A stretch of DNA of 64,000 nucleotides, taken from Rhynochetos jubatus. Lineage: Eukaryota > Chordata > Aves > Eurypygiformes > Rhynochetidae. Under the pieces are notes generated by a model that was not told the DNA's origin, searched no databases, and saw only the letters and a program-made list of their open reading frames with translations. The position numbers and the translations under genes are program-made. How positions within the stretch are numbered: the stretch's first letter is position 1; each line of letters begins with the position of its first letter. The stretch lies in contig CM050668.1 in assembly GCA_027574665.1 (NCBI GenBank), positions 4,842,001-4,906,000 of the forward strand, written 5' to 3'. Shown here one piece after another: positions 62,551-64,000 of the stretch.

Positions 62551-63774
62551 TTATGGATAACACTGGAGACCACCCATATAGCAAGAAAAATGGAGAAAAA
62601 ACAGTTGTTTTCATGCTTGGGGCGGTTAATAGCATACATAGCTTGGATCAGACAGTCCTTCCCATTTGACTTCTGTTCCTCAGTAAATATTTGTAACTTT
62701 GCTGATAAAGCAATGCTGGAGTTCTCAGCTGGGTTTTCATGTGGACAATAAGCTGTGGGACTGGAGTATGAGATCTCATTCTGTAACGAGCATTCTTGAA
62801 TAGCCATTTGTTCCATTCCCTGTCTTGGTCATGACAAATCTGCTCAGGAATCAAATGACAGAACAAAGACTCTAAATACAGCTGCTTTGGCTGCATTATT
62901 GATTGCTTGGGAGGTCCATGGCAATAGGTGGGAAGGGCTCAAAGGCATTAAAACCTTTCATACTGTAATCTTAATGCAGGCAATTTGTGTGTAGAAAATG
63001 GCAATATTGCCATGTTTTTTGTGTTTGGTTTGGGTTTTTTTTTTTTGGTGGTGGGGGGGAGGGGGTTAATATTATATTATTTCTATATAACACACATTCT
63101 CTTTGCTTCAGTCTTGTTTTACTCATGAGCAAAACACATTACTGGTTTGTGCCTGCCCTGTCGTGCATACTAGAAGCTTCTGAGGACAGTCTCTGCATAC
63201 TGGGATAGTTAAGTGTTATGACCATGTAAACAAGCTCAAGCAAAAATGACCTGAAGCAGGAAGTAGTGTAAGTACGTGCCCATGGTGGGCTAGCCTGAGG
63301 CTTTGAAGTACACGGAGGTGAGAAGAAGCTCAAGACAGCCCTCAAGCCAGGATAAATTGTGTAACCAGCAACAGGACAATTCTGGCACAGGGCTGCTGGC
63401 TGATCTGGATTCCAGCTGGGTAAAGATGCTTACTCTGAGGTCAGCATCGCTGGTTTGCCTCAGACCAGCTTTCCATTTAGCTCAACACATTTTGCAATGG
63501 GACACCCAGAGACCAGTCACCATCTGTCACCTGTGAATTAGTTACCTGATTCTGTGATATACCTTCAGTGCACACAATCTGCATCCTACACCTAAGATAC
63601 AGGAAGGTTTGATTTTTGGCTCAGCGGTCAAGACTGTTGGCCACTTCTAAGTTCACTAGTTTGCTATCACTAATTTCTTCCCAACAGAAAAATCAAAAAT
63701 CCCTGAGAGGAAAGAACCATTGGAAGATAAGGATGACTTCAAACTTCGCTTTTACAGCTTTGTCCCTTTCTGAA

Positions 63775-63955
63775 CTAATAACAACCCTAACACATCCCTT
63801 TTGCCCACAGATCTCAAAGTGCTTTACAAAGGCAACAAACAACATTGACACCACTTTACAACGAGAGAAAGAGGAGGACAAAGGGGAAAGTTATTTGTCC
63901 AGGAAACCTTTCGTAGGCCAACAGCAGAGGTAGGAATACAAACATTAATCTGCGG
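63775..63955 (-). repeat. MIR-family remnant, antisense
   Basis: 'gatctcaaagtgctttacaa', 'accactttacaacgagag', 'gttatttgtccaggaaacc' and 'aacagcagaggtaggaatac' match the antisense MIR pattern (atctcaaagcgctttacaaa, cattttacagatgggg, gtgacttgcccaagg, agtggcagagctgggaata). Confidence 0.6.
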
Positions 63956-64000
63956 ACTAGGAAAGCTGCCCCACGGACATTCTGCCTACAGTGATCGCAT

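Larger units (their letters stand above)
51631..64000. other. Upstream non-coding DNA, distal part
   Basis: It holds MIR-like and palindromic ancient repeats, a 5S-rRNA-derived SINE fragment and A-rich low-complexity DNA. ORFs up to 160 codons (56074-56556) look random. No CUX1 or other neighbouring-gene exon was recognised. Confidence 0.6.

Noticed and set aside
1..64000. CRISPR arrays, tRNA genes, bacterial or phage systems
   Set aside because: Nothing of this kind is visible; the DNA is vertebrate nuclear in character.

Overview
This is 64 kb of vertebrate nuclear DNA, almost certainly from a bird. The evidence is CR1 LINE fragments, an avian-type endogenous-retrovirus LTR, traces of old amniote SINEs, long introns and low gene density. 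There is no sign of bacterial operons, and nearly all open reading frames are short chance ORFs.

One protein-coding gene can be reconstructed with confidence. It lies on the minus strand from about 34.80 kb (promoter) to about 12.95 kb (polyadenylation signal). It has seven coding exons of 3, 87, 76, 105, 79, 49 and 99 nt. All splice junctions are in phase, and together they encode a complete 165-residue EF-hand myosin regulatory light chain. The sequence best fits MYL10, the 'precursor lymphocyte-specific' regulatory light chain. The first coding exon contributes only the ATG, just downstream of a TATA box. This is the classic regulatory-light-chain gene architecture.

Layout. 1-12.9 kb: intergenic DNA downstream of MYL10. 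It holds a segment with an exact CRE and an exact AP-1 site (about 0.5-0.62 kb), a GC-rich patch (4.56-5.11 kb), a nested repeat block (7.33-9.05 kb: an old CR1 split by an approximately 1.07 kb LTR, then an opposite-strand CR1) and two G-quadruplex-type runs. 12.9-34.8 kb: MYL10, whose introns (0.76-7.7 kb) carry old SINE remnants, microsatellites and a perfect hairpin. 34.8-64 kb: about 29 kb of upstream non-coding DNA. It contains candidate muscle-type regulatory sites (a GATA/MEF2/CACCC cluster at 38.5 kb and a second exact MEF2 site at 48.4 kb), a 5S-rRNA-derived SINE fragment, CR1 and MIR-like remnants and palindromic ancient repeats. No exon of a second gene could be supported there.

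In mammals MYL10 sits between COL26A1 and CUX1. No exon of either was recognised, so the window appears to be the gene plus its flanking deserts. I found no new gene system. The more interesting items are the weak intron-2 donor, the candidate muscle regulatory elements and the nested or ancient repeats.
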